Shown: positions 17,969-27,061, numbered from the stretch's first letter. The stretch is 64,000 nucleotides of DNA from Sulfurospirillum sp. UBA4058 (GCA_002382085.1 DFZK01000004.1:45425-109424), one strand, 5' to 3'. Notes: generated from the sequence alone by a model not told the origin. A program made the numbers and translations.

Positions 17969-18688
17969 ATGACGATTTCAAGCAGTTCCAATAACCAAAT
18001 TTTAAACCTCATTTCTCACAATAAAAACGCTACCGATACGACGTTGGAAAAACTTGCGGCAACACGCGAATTAACGGGTGCCGATAGCGCAAATTTGATG
18101 ATTTCCGATGCGCTTGCTTCACAGATTTCAACCATCAGTCAAAATGTTCAAAATGCCAATGAAACGGTCAGTATGTACCAGATTGCAGATAGCTCTTTAC
18201 GGGCGATGAGTGCCGGAACGGAACGGTTAAACGATCTTTCCGTTCGTTACAATAGTGCTTCTGTGAACAGCGATCAAAAAGCGATGCTCCAAGAAGAGTT
18301 TGACGCGATCAACCAATCGATGCAAGACATCGCCAATCAAACGACCTACAACGGCATTAACCTTCTTTCCGAAAGTTACGGGCTTGATGTTTCGGGATTA
18401 AGTACCTTGAGTATCGACGATCAGCAAAGTATCGGTGATTTTTCGCAAAGTATCGCATCACTTTCGTCAACGGCAAGTTCGCGTATCAACGGTGCAACGA
18501 GCGATATTAACAACGCGTTAACGACGATCACGAATCTCAGCAGTGCCGATTCGCAAGTTTCACAAACGCCTCTGGATCAAAAGATCGCGCAAATCAACAG
18601 CGACGAAATTAAACTGAGTGCTTCCGTTTTGTCCCAAATTCACCAAAACAGCATGATGCAGCAAAGCATTTCGGCACTGTTGGTCTAA
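17969..18688 (+). CDS. flaC: FlaC-type short flagellin homologue
   Basis: A 239-residue flagellin-family protein lacking the variable central domain. It keeps the conserved helical ends, for example LEKLAATRELTGADSANLMI and LNDLSVRYNSASVNSDQK. These resemble the Campylobacter FlaC protein in sequence and length. FlaC there is secreted through the flagellar apparatus and modulates host cells or the filament. Its role in this organism is unknown. Unlike the long flagellin it has a strong sigma-70-like promoter. Confidence 0.82.
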   Translation: MTISSSSNNQILNLISHNKNATDTTLEKLAATRELTGADSANLMISDALASQISTISQNVQNANETVSMYQIADSSLRAMSAGTERLNDLSVRYNSASVNSDQKAMLQEEFDAINQSMQDIANQTTYNGINLLSESYGLDVSGLSTLSIDDQQSIGDFSQSIASLSSTASSRINGATSDINNALTTITNLSSADSQVSQTPLDQKIAQINSDEIKLSASVLSQIHQNSMMQQSISALLV

Positions 18689-18698
18689 ACTGTTTTGA

Positions 18699-19289
18699 AT
18701 GCCCCGTATTAGCAACCAAGCATTTTACGAAAAAGCCATCAAGCGGTACGGATGTACCGCTCGAGGCTTAAACTGGAACTCCAAATACTCCCAATACCTC
18801 CGATTCGAGATGATTTACGACCTCTTAGGCGATGCGATTACGTCGTCGAAAATCGTCGATGCCGGTTGCGGTTTCGGGGATTTGTATTTTTTTCTCAAAC
18901 AAAGAGGCTCTCTTCCGCGTTGTTACGTCGGGTACGATCTTGTAGACGAAGCCGTTTTCGTGGCACACAAACGTACGAAACAACGCATCGTTAAATGCGA
19001 TATTTTAAACGACGTGCTCGAAGATGCCGACTTTTACGTTGCCAGCGGTTCGATGAATATTTTAAACCGTTTTGAGACTTTTTTGTTTATTCGTCGCTGT
19101 TTTGAGGCTTCGCGCAAGGGTTTCGTGTTTAACGTACTCAAAGGCGAAGATAAAGAGGGGCATTTTAACTACTTTTTGCCGCACGAAATCGAAGCGTACG
19201 TGAACGAATTTGCGTACGACGTGAAGATCAAAGACGGTTATATGGAGGGAGATTTTACGGTGTTACTTTTAAAAGAGGCGGCGGAATGA
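18699..19289 (+). CDS. Class I SAM-dependent methyltransferase
   Basis: A 196-residue protein with the SAM-binding motif IVDAGCGFGDLYFFL near residue 50 and VGYDLVDEAV as motif II. The substrate is unknown. There is little ribosome-binding sequence before the ATG, and the gene begins 11 bp after the flaC stop, so coupling to flaC is possible. The downstream hydrolase gene overlaps it by 4 bp. Confidence 0.75.
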   Translation: MPRISNQAFYEKAIKRYGCTARGLNWNSKYSQYLRFEMIYDLLGDAITSSKIVDAGCGFGDLYFFLKQRGSLPRCYVGYDLVDEAVFVAHKRTKQRIVKCDILNDVLEDADFYVASGSMNILNRFETFLFIRRCFEASRKGFVFNVLKGEDKEGHFNYFLPHEIEAYVNEFAYDVKIKDGYMEGDFTVLLLKEAAE

Positions 19290-20065
19290 TCGCGCGTATA
19301 CTGATAGGCGTTGCAGTTCTGTACGTACTTGCGGTAGGCTATGCGTATTGGACGCAAGACGCACAGATTTTTCCGATCAAACGTGTCGTCAAAGAAGCAC
19401 CGCCGATGAGTGATGCGATCAGCCTTCTTAGCTTGCAGGTCGCAAACGATGCGATTTTAGAGGGCGTGTTGAAACAAGACGAAGAACCGAATGCTCCGTT
19501 GATTCTTTATTTCGGGGGAAACGGCGACGACGCGACGCATTTTGCCGTGCAATCGCCGCAAGGTTACGATATGGTCGCGTTTAACTATCGAGGTTACGTC
19601 GGAAGTACGGGTACGCCTTCCGAAGAAGCCTTATTTCACGATGCCTTGAAAATTTACGATCGGTATGCCAAAGGACGTAAAGTGTTTGTGGTCGGACGAA
19701 GCTTAGGAACGTGCGTGGCGACGTTTTTGGCAAGTAAACGCGTCGTAGACGGATTGATCTTGATCACGCCTTACGATTCGATTCTCTCTTTGGGGCAACG
19801 GAAGTATCCGCTTTTTCCGGTCGCATTGCTGATTAACCATCCTTTCGAAACGACGCGTTACCTCCCTTCGATCAGCGCACCTATCGGCATTATCGAAGTA
19901 GAAAACGATGTGATGATTCCGCATTATCATGTGGAAAAACTGCTAGAAGCGATGCCGAGCGAGCCTATGCATATCGTGTTGGGGCAAACGACGCACCAAA
20001 AAGTCTTAGAACACCCCGATTTTACCCGACAATTACAAACTTTACTAGGAAAAATGGATGAATAA
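19286..20065 (+). CDS. Membrane-anchored alpha/beta hydrolase
   Basis: A 259-residue protein with one N-terminal membrane segment (IARILIGVAVLYVLAVGYAY), then an alpha/beta-hydrolase fold. FGGNGDDAT is the oxyanion-hole region, GRSLGTCVA the nucleophile elbow (Ser), IEVENDVMIP holds the acidic residue, and TTHQKVL the catalytic His. This is the layout of the Bem46/ABHD13-like family. The substrate is unknown. It overlaps its neighbours on both sides, by 4 and 8 bp. Confidence 0.75.
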   Translation: MIARILIGVAVLYVLAVGYAYWTQDAQIFPIKRVVKEAPPMSDAISLLSLQVANDAILEGVLKQDEEPNAPLILYFGGNGDDATHFAVQSPQGYDMVAFNYRGYVGSTGTPSEEALFHDALKIYDRYAKGRKVFVVGRSLGTCVATFLASKRVVDGLILITPYDSILSLGQRKYPLFPVALLINHPFETTRYLPSISAPIGIIEVENDVMIPHYHVEKLLEAMPSEPMHIVLGQTTHQKVLEHPDFTRQLQTLLGKMDE

Positions 20066-21230
20066 AGTCTACGTTAAACACTCCGTCGTCGCAAAAATCA
20101 GGCGTTTTACGCCGTGGATTTACGCCAACGAAATCGACTCTTTGTTAGAAGAATTTCAAAGCGGCGAAGTCGTTGCGCTTTTTTCTAAAAAAGACGGCTT
20201 TTTAGGAACCGCATACGTCAATCCCCAATGTGCGATCTTTGCGCGCATTTTGAGCTTCGGCAAAGAGGAGATCGGCAAAAAGTTTTTTCACAACCGCATT
20301 AAAAAAGCGATCGCTAAGCGTGAAACACTCTCACACGTTACGAACGCGGTACGCCTCGTTCACTCCGAAGCGGATTTTTTACCGGGGCTTATCGTCGATC
20401 AATACGGCGATGCGCTGTGCATTCAAATCAACACCGCAGGTATGGAAGCGTTTCGCGACGTGATCGTGCATACGCTCAAACATCTGCTCAATCCCTCATG
20501 GATCGAAGAAAAATCCGACTTGCATTCGAGAGAAATCGAAGGGCTTGAGAATCAAAACGGTACGCTTTTCGGAGAGGCAAAAGCTCTTTTTGAATTGCAC
20601 GAAAACGCTTTGACGTTTCTCGTCGATATCCAAGACGCGCAAAAAACGGGCTTTTACCTTGACCAACGCAAAAACAGAGCTATTTGCGCGCGTTACGTAA
20701 AGCCGGACGATACGGTTTTAGATTTGTGTTGTAACGCAGGCGGTTTTGGCATCTATGCTCTTCAAGCCGGAGCAAAAGAGTGCGTGTTCGTCGACGTTTC
20801 CGAATCGGCTATCGCACAAACCAAAGCCAATTTAGAACGTAATGCATTATCCTCGGAATCGTTACATGTAAAGGATGTTTTCACCTTTTTAAAAGAGCAA
20901 AAGTATAAAAATAGCTTCGATATGGTCGTGATCGATCCGCCCTCTTTCGCCAAAACCAAAGAGCAAGCCGTAGGCGCAAAACGAGGCTTCAAACACCTTT
21001 TAATGGAAAGCACCAAAGCCGTCAAAAACGGTGGACTCATCGGCTTTTTTTCCTGCTCGCATCATGTGGGAAGAAAGGAACTTCTAGACATTACCATGGA
21101 TGTTTCCCATGACCTCAAAGTGCAGTTTGTGTTGTTGGAGCAGATGCAACAAGACTCAGATCATCCGTGTTTGATTAATGCAAGTGCATCGTTTTATCTC
21201 AATGGGTTGTTGCTGAGGGTTGAGAAGTAA
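20058..21230 (+). CDS. rlmI: RlmI-type 23S rRNA m5C methyltransferase
   Basis: A 390-residue protein with an N-terminal PUA domain (HSVVAKIRRFTPWIYANE). A bridging region follows (HSEADFLPGLIVDQYGD), then a Rossmann methyltransferase domain with TVLDLCCNAGGFGIYAL, VIDPPSFAKTK and SCSHHV, the last probably holding the catalytic cysteine. E. coli RlmI methylates C1962 of 23S rRNA; the exact site here is inferred. The stop codon lies inside a 26-bp perfect palindrome. Confidence 0.82.
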   Translation: MNKVYVKHSVVAKIRRFTPWIYANEIDSLLEEFQSGEVVALFSKKDGFLGTAYVNPQCAIFARILSFGKEEIGKKFFHNRIKKAIAKRETLSHVTNAVRLVHSEADFLPGLIVDQYGDALCIQINTAGMEAFRDVIVHTLKHLLNPSWIEEKSDLHSREIEGLENQNGTLFGEAKALFELHENALTFLVDIQDAQKTGFYLDQRKNRAICARYVKPDDTVLDLCCNAGGFGIYALQAGAKECVFVDVSESAIAQTKANLERNALSSESLHVKDVFTFLKEQKYKNSFDMVVIDPPSFAKTKEQAVGAKRGFKHLLMESTKAVKNGGLIGFFSCSHHVGRKELLDITMDVSHDLKVQFVLLEQMQQDSDHPCLINASASFYLNGLLLRVEK

Positions 21231-21254
21231 GAAGCTTTACATGTAAAGCTTCTT
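21229..21254. repeat. 26-bp perfect palindrome containing TTTACATGTAAA
   Basis: The arms AAGAAGCTTTACA and TGTAAAGCTTCTT are exact reverse complements with no loop bases, centred at 21241/21242. It overlaps the stop codon of the rlmI-like gene and precedes the restriction-modification cassette. As RNA it would form a strong hairpin, and with the following GATTTT could act as a terminator. The sequence TTTACATGTAAAGCTT recurs at 23431 on the far side of the cassette. Confidence 0.85.
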
Positions 21255-21321
21255 GATTTTAATAAAAACGCAATTAGAGGTAATGTATGATGCTTTTTAT
21301 CTTCATAAATGGGAATTCATA

Positions 21322-22050
21322 ATGACTGAGCATGAAAAATGTGAGATTTTGCAAAAAGCTAAGATCTGGTTTAAAGACTCTATCATCGAAAATCATATTA
21401 AAAATACACTCAAGCTATCAAACATCAAAGAATTTAATGTTAATCCTTTTTTAGTGGCGTATTTATCCAATTTTTTAGAAGGTAATCATGACCCGATAAG
21501 CATCGCTAAAGCTTTAATCTATCCTAGGGTTCTTGGAACATCGATCAATACATCGTTTGGAACCAATATTCAAAAATTTACAGCTACGGTGCTCTCCTCT
21601 TTTGGAAGTACGACTTCGGGAATTGATATAGAATTTACCGATATGATCGATGGTGAAAAAAAGTATTGTCAACTTAAATCAGGTCCTGATACAATCAACA
21701 AGGATGATGTTGAAACGATAGCAAAACATTTTAAAGATGTTATTCATTTATCAAGAACCAATGGCGTTAAAATTGGATTTGATAATTTAATCGTAGGTGT
21801 CATTTACGGTGAGATGGCAGATTTAAGTGCACATTATAAAAGAATCACACATCAATATTATCATCCTGTTTTCATTGGTAGTGACTTTTGGCACAGACTT
21901 ACAGGTGATCCTGATTTTTATATAGATTTGATCAAAGCCATTGCAGAAGTCGCAACGGAAGCTGACTTTAAACATGAACTTGATCATGTTATCGAAGAGC
22001 TTGCACAATCAAAATACGTACAAACGCTCTCCCAGAATCTCAATTCCTAA
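21322..22050 (+). CDS. Type II restriction endonuclease, PmeII-like family
   Basis: A 242-residue protein from the ATG at 21322 (MTEHEKCEIL). FNVNPFLVAYLSNFLEGN and ALIYPRVLGTSINTSFG are recognisable as a PmeII-like restriction endonuclease family. IDIEF ... KKYCQLKSGPD fits a PD-(D/E)xK-type site (Asp/Glu then QLK). It is immediately followed by a cytosine-C5 methyltransferase gene, the expected partner. Codon use looks AT-richer than the rRNA methyltransferase gene upstream, fitting acquisition. The recognition sequence cannot be read from the protein. Confidence 0.75.
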   Translation: MTEHEKCEILQKAKIWFKDSIIENHIKNTLKLSNIKEFNVNPFLVAYLSNFLEGNHDPISIAKALIYPRVLGTSINTSFGTNIQKFTATVLSSFGSTTSGIDIEFTDMIDGEKKYCQLKSGPDTINKDDVETIAKHFKDVIHLSRTNGVKIGFDNLIVGVIYGEMADLSAHYKRITHQYYHPVFIGSDFWHRLTGDPDFYIDLIKAIAEVATEADFKHELDHVIEELAQSKYVQTLSQNLNS

Positions 22051-22069
22051 GATAAATATTTCAAAATGC

Positions 22070-22097
22070 AATCTTTTGAGTGCAAAAGATTTTTTTT
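22070..22097 (+). terminator. Intrinsic terminator after the restriction endonuclease gene
   Basis: Arms AATCTTTT (22070-22077) and AAAAGATT (22084-22091) with a 6-base loop, followed by eight T. It separates the endonuclease transcript from the methyltransferase promoter. Confidence 0.75.
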
Positions 22098-22136
22098 GAT
22101 TATGCTTCGATTAAGCAAAAAGTTTAGCCACTATGC

Positions 22137-22142
22137 TATAAT
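22137..22142 (+). promoter_or_regulatory. Promoter -10 of the DNA methyltransferase gene
   Basis: Perfect TATAAT 34 bases before the start codon, with ribosome-binding site AAGGTGG. No good -35 is visible. A separate promoter after a terminator lets the methylase be controlled apart from the nuclease. Confidence 0.65.
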
Positions 22143-22176
22143 AACCATGTATAACGTTGTGTAAGGTGGGTATTGA

Positions 22177-23427
22177 ATGCAAAGAACATTTTCATTAAAT
22201 GAAACAGCAGAAATTTTGTCAGTCAATAAAGAGACATTGCGAAGATGGGATAATGCAGGCAAATTAAAAAGTATTCGTAATCCCATCAATAATTATCGCG
22301 AATACAGACAAGATGATTTAGTTATCTTTGAAAATGCAAAATTACATTTTAATACCATTGCTGATCGATACGAATCTCCTAAAAAATCGTATAAAAGTAT
22401 TGAATTATTTGCTGGAGCTGGAGGATTGGCTTTAGGGCTTGAAAAGGCGGGGATAGAACACGCATTACTCAATGAAATTGACAAATATGCCGCTCAAACG
22501 CTGAGAAAAAATAGACCTTCGTGGAATGTTGTAGAGGGAGATATTTCACGTATTGATTTTACGCCATACAAAGATAAAATAGACCTCTTAACAGGAGGAT
22601 TTCCTTGCCAAGCATTCAGCTATGCAGGAAAACGACTTGGCTTTGAAGATACGAGAGGAACCTTGTTTTTTGAGTTTGCAAGAGCGCTCAAAGAGACTAA
22701 TGCCCCCGTTTTTTTGATCGAAAATGTTAAAGGGCTTCTTTCTCATGATAATGGGAAAACGCTTAAAACGATGATAGAAGTTTTAACGCAAGAATTGGAC
22801 TATCATGTATTTGATCCACGCGTTCTCAAAGCTATTTATTACAGAGTTCCACAGAAGCGAGAGCGGCTTATTCTTGTTGGTGTGAAAAAGGAGTACGCAG
22901 ATCAAGTGAATTATACTTATCCAAAGCCTTATCAGAAGATTTATACATTAAAAGATGCTCTTAGAAAAGGTGATTTATACGAGACTGATGTACCTTTGTC
23001 TTATGGTCAAACATATCCAAAACGCAAAAAAGAGATTTTAGCAATGATTAAACCAGGTGGATACTGGAGAGATTTACCTGTGGAGCTTCAAAAAGAGTAT
23101 ATGCAAAAAAGTTTTTATCTTGGTGGTGGGAAAACAGGCATGGCAAGGAGAATTTCATGGGATGAACCGAGCCTTACCCTAACGTGTTCACCTGCTCAAA
23201 AACAAACAGAGCGATGTCATCCTGATGAGACACGTCCTTTTCAAATAAGAGAATATGCGCGCATTCAGACGTTTCCTGATGATTGGGAATTTGAAGGTGC
23301 TCCTTCGCATCAATATAAACAAATTGGCAATGCCGTACCCGTGAATTTAGCAGAAGAGATCGGGCATACTTTGGTTAAATTATTAAATGAGATCAATAGT
23401 GAAGAGATAAACAAAAAACGTAACTAA
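22177..23427 (+). CDS. DNA cytosine-C5 methyltransferase with N-terminal MerR-like HTH
   Basis: A 416-residue type II modification enzyme. Residues 1-50 form a MerR/excisionase-like helix-turn-helix (FSLNETAEILSVNKETLRRWD). The m5C methyltransferase follows, with motif I ELFAGAGGLALGLEKAG, motif IV GGFPCQAFS (catalytic Cys), motif VI ENVKG, motif VIII VPQKRERL and the C-terminal IGNAVP. The HTH may let the enzyme bind its own promoter and regulate the system (inference). It is the partner of the PmeII-like endonuclease. Confidence 0.9.
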   Translation: MQRTFSLNETAEILSVNKETLRRWDNAGKLKSIRNPINNYREYRQDDLVIFENAKLHFNTIADRYESPKKSYKSIELFAGAGGLALGLEKAGIEHALLNEIDKYAAQTLRKNRPSWNVVEGDISRIDFTPYKDKIDLLTGGFPCQAFSYAGKRLGFEDTRGTLFFEFARALKETNAPVFLIENVKGLLSHDNGKTLKTMIEVLTQELDYHVFDPRVLKAIYYRVPQKRERLILVGVKKEYADQVNYTYPKPYQKIYTLKDALRKGDLYETDVPLSYGQTYPKRKKEILAMIKPGGYWRDLPVELQKEYMQKSFYLGGGKTGMARRISWDEPSLTLTCSPAQKQTERCHPDETRPFQIREYARIQTFPDDWEFEGAPSHQYKQIGNAVPVNLAEEIGHTLVKLLNEINSEEINKKRN

Positions 23428-23430
23428 GTG

Positions 23431-23446
23431 TTTACATGTAAAGCTT
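23431..23446. repeat. TTTACATGTAAAGCTT after the restriction-modification cassette
   Basis: Begins 4 bp after the methyltransferase stop. The same 16 bases (TTTACATGTAAAGCTT) form the core and right arm of the palindrome at 21229-21254, so the two restriction-modification genes lie between two identical 16-bp copies. Confidence 0.8.
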
Positions 23447-23454
23447 TTTAAGAT

Positions 23455-23910
23455 TTACGCTACCTCAAACTTCCCCTCATCGATAAAACTCAAAAATTCC
23501 GCTTTGAATTTCGTGCGGTTTTCTTTTTCTTGAATCCATGCAAGGTGAATGGAGCGTTCGGCTTCGATGATCGGAAACCATGTTTTTTGTAGGTCGTGAT
23601 CGAGCATACACCGGTCGTAAATGGACTCCAAAAAGTTCCAGACGATGAATGCGTAGAGGCGGTATTCGGCTTGTTGTTCGTCGTTTCTTTCGATCTCTTT
23701 GCGCACAAGATGCGGTTTGGAAAGAGCTTCTTTGAGAATCTCAAAATACATTTTATCCAATTCACCGTAGTGCATGATTTGCATGGTCTTTCGATACGTA
23801 CGCATCGAGTATAAGAGTGCAAAAATTGCAAGCAATGTCGCAACGACGCCCATCATCGAACTAATGGCCGTCCACATGGTTTCATATTCGTCGTTGAGAA
23901 AAATTTCCAT
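23455..23910 (-). CDS. Small single-pass membrane protein, hypothetical
   Basis: A 151-residue protein with one N-terminal membrane helix (ISSMMGVVATLLAIFALLYS, residues about 16-35) and a charged cytoplasmic part containing HYGELDKMYFEILKEAL. It follows AAAGGA with good spacing. I do not recognise the family. It lies downstream of a GNAT acetyltransferase gene and dcd on the same strand, with an 11-bp gap. Confidence 0.7.
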   Translation of the reverse strand: MEIFLNDEYETMWTAISSMMGVVATLLAIFALLYSMRTYRKTMQIMHYGELDKMYFEILKEALSKPHLVRKEIERNDEQQAEYRLYAFIVWNFLESIYDRCMLDHDLQKTWFPIIEAERSIHLAWIQEKENRTKFKAEFLSFIDEGKFEVA

Positions 23911-23920
23911 CGATCGTCCT

Positions 23921-24559
23921 TTAAATCAAAGTAAAAAAGTGCGGAGCATCTTTGAGCATACGTGCGATGCGAGAATCGTTCCGTTCGCATCCGTAAACGT
24001 TCGTATACAGTTTTTCAAGCCACGTTTGAAGCTGCTCTTTCGAAACGTCGTGCATGCTTGGATGGTACACCAAAAGCTCCATAGGCGGAGCTTCCTCTTT
24101 GCTTTGAGAAGGCAAAATATAATCAAACGGATCGATTTTTAGAGCACCCAAACGACGGTAAAACATCTCTCTTTTTTCACGAATTTCCTGCTCTGAGGAG
24201 CTTTTTTCGGGAGAGTCGATCTCGATCAAGAGTGCACGGATACCGTGGTTTTGATACAGCATTTCGATACTGCGTCCTAAGAGCGTTGAGCCGAGTCCGA
24301 TACCGCGAAGTGCTTCGTCGACCGCCATATACTCCAACAAAAAGAAGTCTTCGTCGCACGGATGGTACATCATGCAAAATCCAACTATTTTTTCGTCATT
24401 GTATGCGAGATAAATAGTATAAAAGGAGGCGCGTTGCATGGCTAAAAGTGCGTCGCGAGATTTTTGTTCCGAGAGGGGGAACGCCGTAGAGTAGATGGCA
24501 TAAAAGCCGTCAAACTCTTGCGTATCGTCTTGCTCTAACGCCTTTACATGTAAAGCCAT
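23921..24559 (-). CDS. GNAT-family N-acetyltransferase
   Basis: A 212-residue protein with the acetyl-CoA loop RGIGLGSTLL near residue 83 and the preceding strand EYMAVDEAL. The substrate is unknown. The first codons (MALHVKAL) are built on a TTTACATGTAAA copy, and no clear ribosome-binding site precedes the ATG. Translation may be coupled to dcd, which ends 6 bp upstream. Confidence 0.78.
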   Translation of the reverse strand: MALHVKALEQDDTQEFDGFYAIYSTAFPLSEQKSRDALLAMQRASFYTIYLAYNDEKIVGFCMMYHPCDEDFFLLEYMAVDEALRGIGLGSTLLGRSIEMLYQNHGIRALLIEIDSPEKSSSEQEIREKREMFYRRLGALKIDPFDYILPSQSKEEAPPMELLVYHPSMHDVSKEQLQTWLEKLYTNVYGCERNDSRIARMLKDAPHFFTLI

Positions 24560-24565
24560 AATTGC

Positions 24566-25126
24566 TTATTTTAAAATGCGAGGTAAGGTAATGCCGGTTT
24601 GTCCTTGGTACTTACCGTGCTTGTCTTTGTAGGTCGTCTCGCATGCGGTATCGCCCTCTAAAAAGAGCACTTGCGCGATGCCTTCATTCGCATAGATTTT
24701 AGCCGGAAGGGGGGTCGTATTGGAGATTTCGATGGTGATGTGACCTTCAAATTCCGGCTCAAAAGGTGTCACGTTCACGATGATACCGCAACGGGCATAC
24801 GTGCTCTTTCCAAGGCAAATCGCCAAGACGTTTTTAGGAATACGAAAGTATTCGACCGTGCGTGCCAACGCAAAAGAGTTGGGCGGAACGATGCAGATAT
24901 CGCCTTCAAAATCTATGACATTTTTATCGTCAAATTCTTTAGGATCGACCACGGTCGAATTGACGTTGGTAAATATTTTAAATTCGCGTCCTACGCGAAT
25001 ATCGTATCCGTAACTGCTGACGCCGTAACTGACGACGTCACGTCCGACTTGATCTTCGCAAAAAGGCTCTATCATGCGCTCTTTGAGTGATTTTTCCCGT
25101 ATCCAACTGTCTGCTTTTAAGCCCAT
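24566..25126 (-). CDS. dcd: dCTP deaminase
   Basis: Deaminates dCTP to dUTP, feeding dTMP synthesis. The 186-residue protein contains the family motifs SYGVSSYGYDIRVG, GKSTYARCGI and the catalytic region VTPFEPEFEGHITIEI, plus the flexible C-terminal YQGQTGITLP. AAAGG precedes the start. It is transcribed divergently from accB. Confidence 0.95.
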   Translation of the reverse strand: MGLKADSWIREKSLKERMIEPFCEDQVGRDVVSYGVSSYGYDIRVGREFKIFTNVNSTVVDPKEFDDKNVIDFEGDICIVPPNSFALARTVEYFRIPKNVLAICLGKSTYARCGIIVNVTPFEPEFEGHITIEISNTTPLPAKIYANEGIAQVLFLEGDTACETTYKDKHGKYQGQTGITLPRILK

Positions 25127-25227
25127 AAAAGTACCTTTATCGTATTAAGTGAGTGTATATCTTTAGTATGGTATTATAGCACATTTTATGTCATGCCCGA
25201 AAACGGCAAAATTTGAGGAGAAACCGA

Positions 25228-25713
25228 ATGGACAAAAATGAAATTAGAGAGTTAATACGAATTTTTGATAAAAGCGATATTACGAAATTAAAAATCAAAG
25301 AAGGCGATTTTAGCATCGAGCTTCAAAAAGGATTTGAAAGCAACGTAAGCTACGCAAGCGCTCCTGCACCTATGATGACGATGCCTGCGGCAATGCCTCA
25401 AGTCGCACCGGCGACGGTAGCAACGGCGGCTCCCGCTCTGGGCGGAGAAGCGAGTATCAACGCGGCACCTGCCGGTTTAAGCATCAAATCGCCGATGGTC
25501 GGTACGTTTTACAAATCTCCGTCTCCCGGAGCCGCTCCGTTTGCCAAAATCGGTGACGTTATTCGCAAAGGACAACCCATCGCGATCATCGAAGCGATGA
25601 AAATTATGAACGAATTGGAAGCGGAGTTTGATTGTAAGATTTTAGATATTCTCGTTGAAGACGGTCAGCCGGTTGAGTTTGATATGCCGATCTTCGCGGT
25701 GGAGAAAGTGTAA
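25228..25713 (+). CDS. accB: Biotin carboxyl carrier protein of acetyl-CoA carboxylase
   Basis: Carries biotin between biotin carboxylase and carboxyltransferase in fatty-acid synthesis. The 161-residue protein has an N-terminal helix region, an Ala/Pro-rich linker (residues about 45-80) and a C-terminal biotinyl domain with EAMKIMNE, whose Lys is biotinylated. The start is the ATG at 25228 after GAGGAG. accC follows with a 1-bp overlap. Confidence 0.94.
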   Translation: MDKNEIRELIRIFDKSDITKLKIKEGDFSIELQKGFESNVSYASAPAPMMTMPAAMPQVAPATVATAAPALGGEASINAAPAGLSIKSPMVGTFYKSPSPGAAPFAKIGDVIRKGQPIAIIEAMKIMNELEAEFDCKILDILVEDGQPVEFDMPIFAVEKV

Positions 25714-27044
25714 TGAAAATTGAAAGAATTCTTATTGCCAATCGCGGCGAAATCGCTCTTCGTGCAATAAGAACCATCAAAGAGATGGGCAAACAAGCCA
25801 TTGCCGTTTACTCGACGGCGGACAAAGATGCGCTCTATTTACAGCATGCCGACGCGAGCATTTGTATCGGCGGAGCTAAATCGAGTGAGAGCTATTTAAG
25901 TATTCCCTCGATTATTAGCGCGGCTGAGATTAGCGGATGCGACGCTATCTTTCCGGGATACGGATTTTTGAGCGAAAATCAAACGTTTGTCGAAGTCTGT
26001 CAACATCATAACATCAAATTTATCGGGCCTTCGGTCGATTCGATGGTGCTTATGAGCGACAAATCTAAAGCTAAAGAAGTGATGAAAAAAGCGGGAGTCC
26101 CCGTTATTTTAGGAAGCGACGGTGCGCTAAAAGACGTTCAAGAAGCCAAAGATCTTGCAACGCAAATCGGACTTCCCGTTATCATTAAAGCCAGTGCGGG
26201 CGGCGGCGGACGCGGTATGCGCGTCGTCGAAAAAATGGAAGATTTGGAAAAATCTTACCTTGCCGCCGAAAGCGAAGCACTCAGTGCCTTCGGCGACGGT
26301 ACGCTTTACATGGAAAAATACATCAAAAATCCGCGTCATATCGAAGTGCAAGTGATCGGCGATAGCCATGGAAACGTGGTGCATATCGGCGAGCGCGACT
26401 GTTCGATGCAACGACGTCACCAAAAATTGATCGAAGAGTCTCCGGCGATCGCTTTGGACGATAAAACCAGAGCACGATTGCACGAGGTTGCGGTTAAGGC
26501 GACGAAATATATCGGTTACGAAAACGCGGGTACATTTGAATTTCTGTTAGATGCCGATAAAAACTTCTATTTTATGGAGATGAACACGCGTCTTCAAGTC
26601 GAACATTGCGTCAGTGAAATGGTCAGCGGCATCGACATTATCGAATGGATGATTCGCGTAGCAGAAGGCGAAAAACTTTTCGATCAAAGCGCGCTTCATT
26701 TTAAAGGGCATGCGATTGAATGCCGCATTACCGCCGAAGATCCCGTTAAGTTTATCCCAAGCCCCGGAAAAATTACGAAGTACATAGTCCCTGGAGGGCG
26801 TAACGTTCGTATGGATTCGCATGCGTATCAAGGCTACACCGTACCTCCGCATTACGACTCGATGATCGGTAAATTGATCGTATGGGGCGAAAATCGCGAA
26901 CGTGCCATCGCAAAAATGAAACAAGCACTGAGCGAGTTACAAATTGAAGGTATTAAAACCGTTCGCGATTTCCACTTAGCGATGATGAACAATCAAGACT
27001 TTATCGACAACCGCTTCGACACGAACTACCTTTCCCATCATTAA
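25713..27044 (+). CDS. accC: Biotin carboxylase subunit of acetyl-CoA carboxylase
   Basis: ATP-grasp enzyme carboxylating biotin on AccB. ILIANRGEIALRAIRT is at the N-terminus, the glycine-rich ATP loop KASAGGGGRGMRVV is near residue 160, and EMNTRLQVEHCVSE holds catalytic residues. At 443 residues it is full length. The start overlaps the accB stop (TAATG). Confidence 0.96.
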   Translation: MKIERILIANRGEIALRAIRTIKEMGKQAIAVYSTADKDALYLQHADASICIGGAKSSESYLSIPSIISAAEISGCDAIFPGYGFLSENQTFVEVCQHHNIKFIGPSVDSMVLMSDKSKAKEVMKKAGVPVILGSDGALKDVQEAKDLATQIGLPVIIKASAGGGGRGMRVVEKMEDLEKSYLAAESEALSAFGDGTLYMEKYIKNPRHIEVQVIGDSHGNVVHIGERDCSMQRRHQKLIEESPAIALDDKTRARLHEVAVKATKYIGYENAGTFEFLLDADKNFYFMEMNTRLQVEHCVSEMVSGIDIIEWMIRVAEGEKLFDQSALHFKGHAIECRITAEDPVKFIPSPGKITKYIVPGGRNVRMDSHAYQGYTVPPHYDSMIGKLIVWGENRERAIAKMKQALSELQIEGIKTVRDFHLAMMNNQDFIDNRFDTNYLSHH

Positions 27045-27061
27045 CGTTTGAGTCTGTCCAT

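Noticed and set aside
21253..21321. Upstream starts for the restriction endonuclease (TTG 21253, ATG 21283)
   Set aside because: The TTG lies next to the palindrome, the ATG at 21283 is only 2 bases from GAGG, and homology-like sequence begins after ATG 21322.
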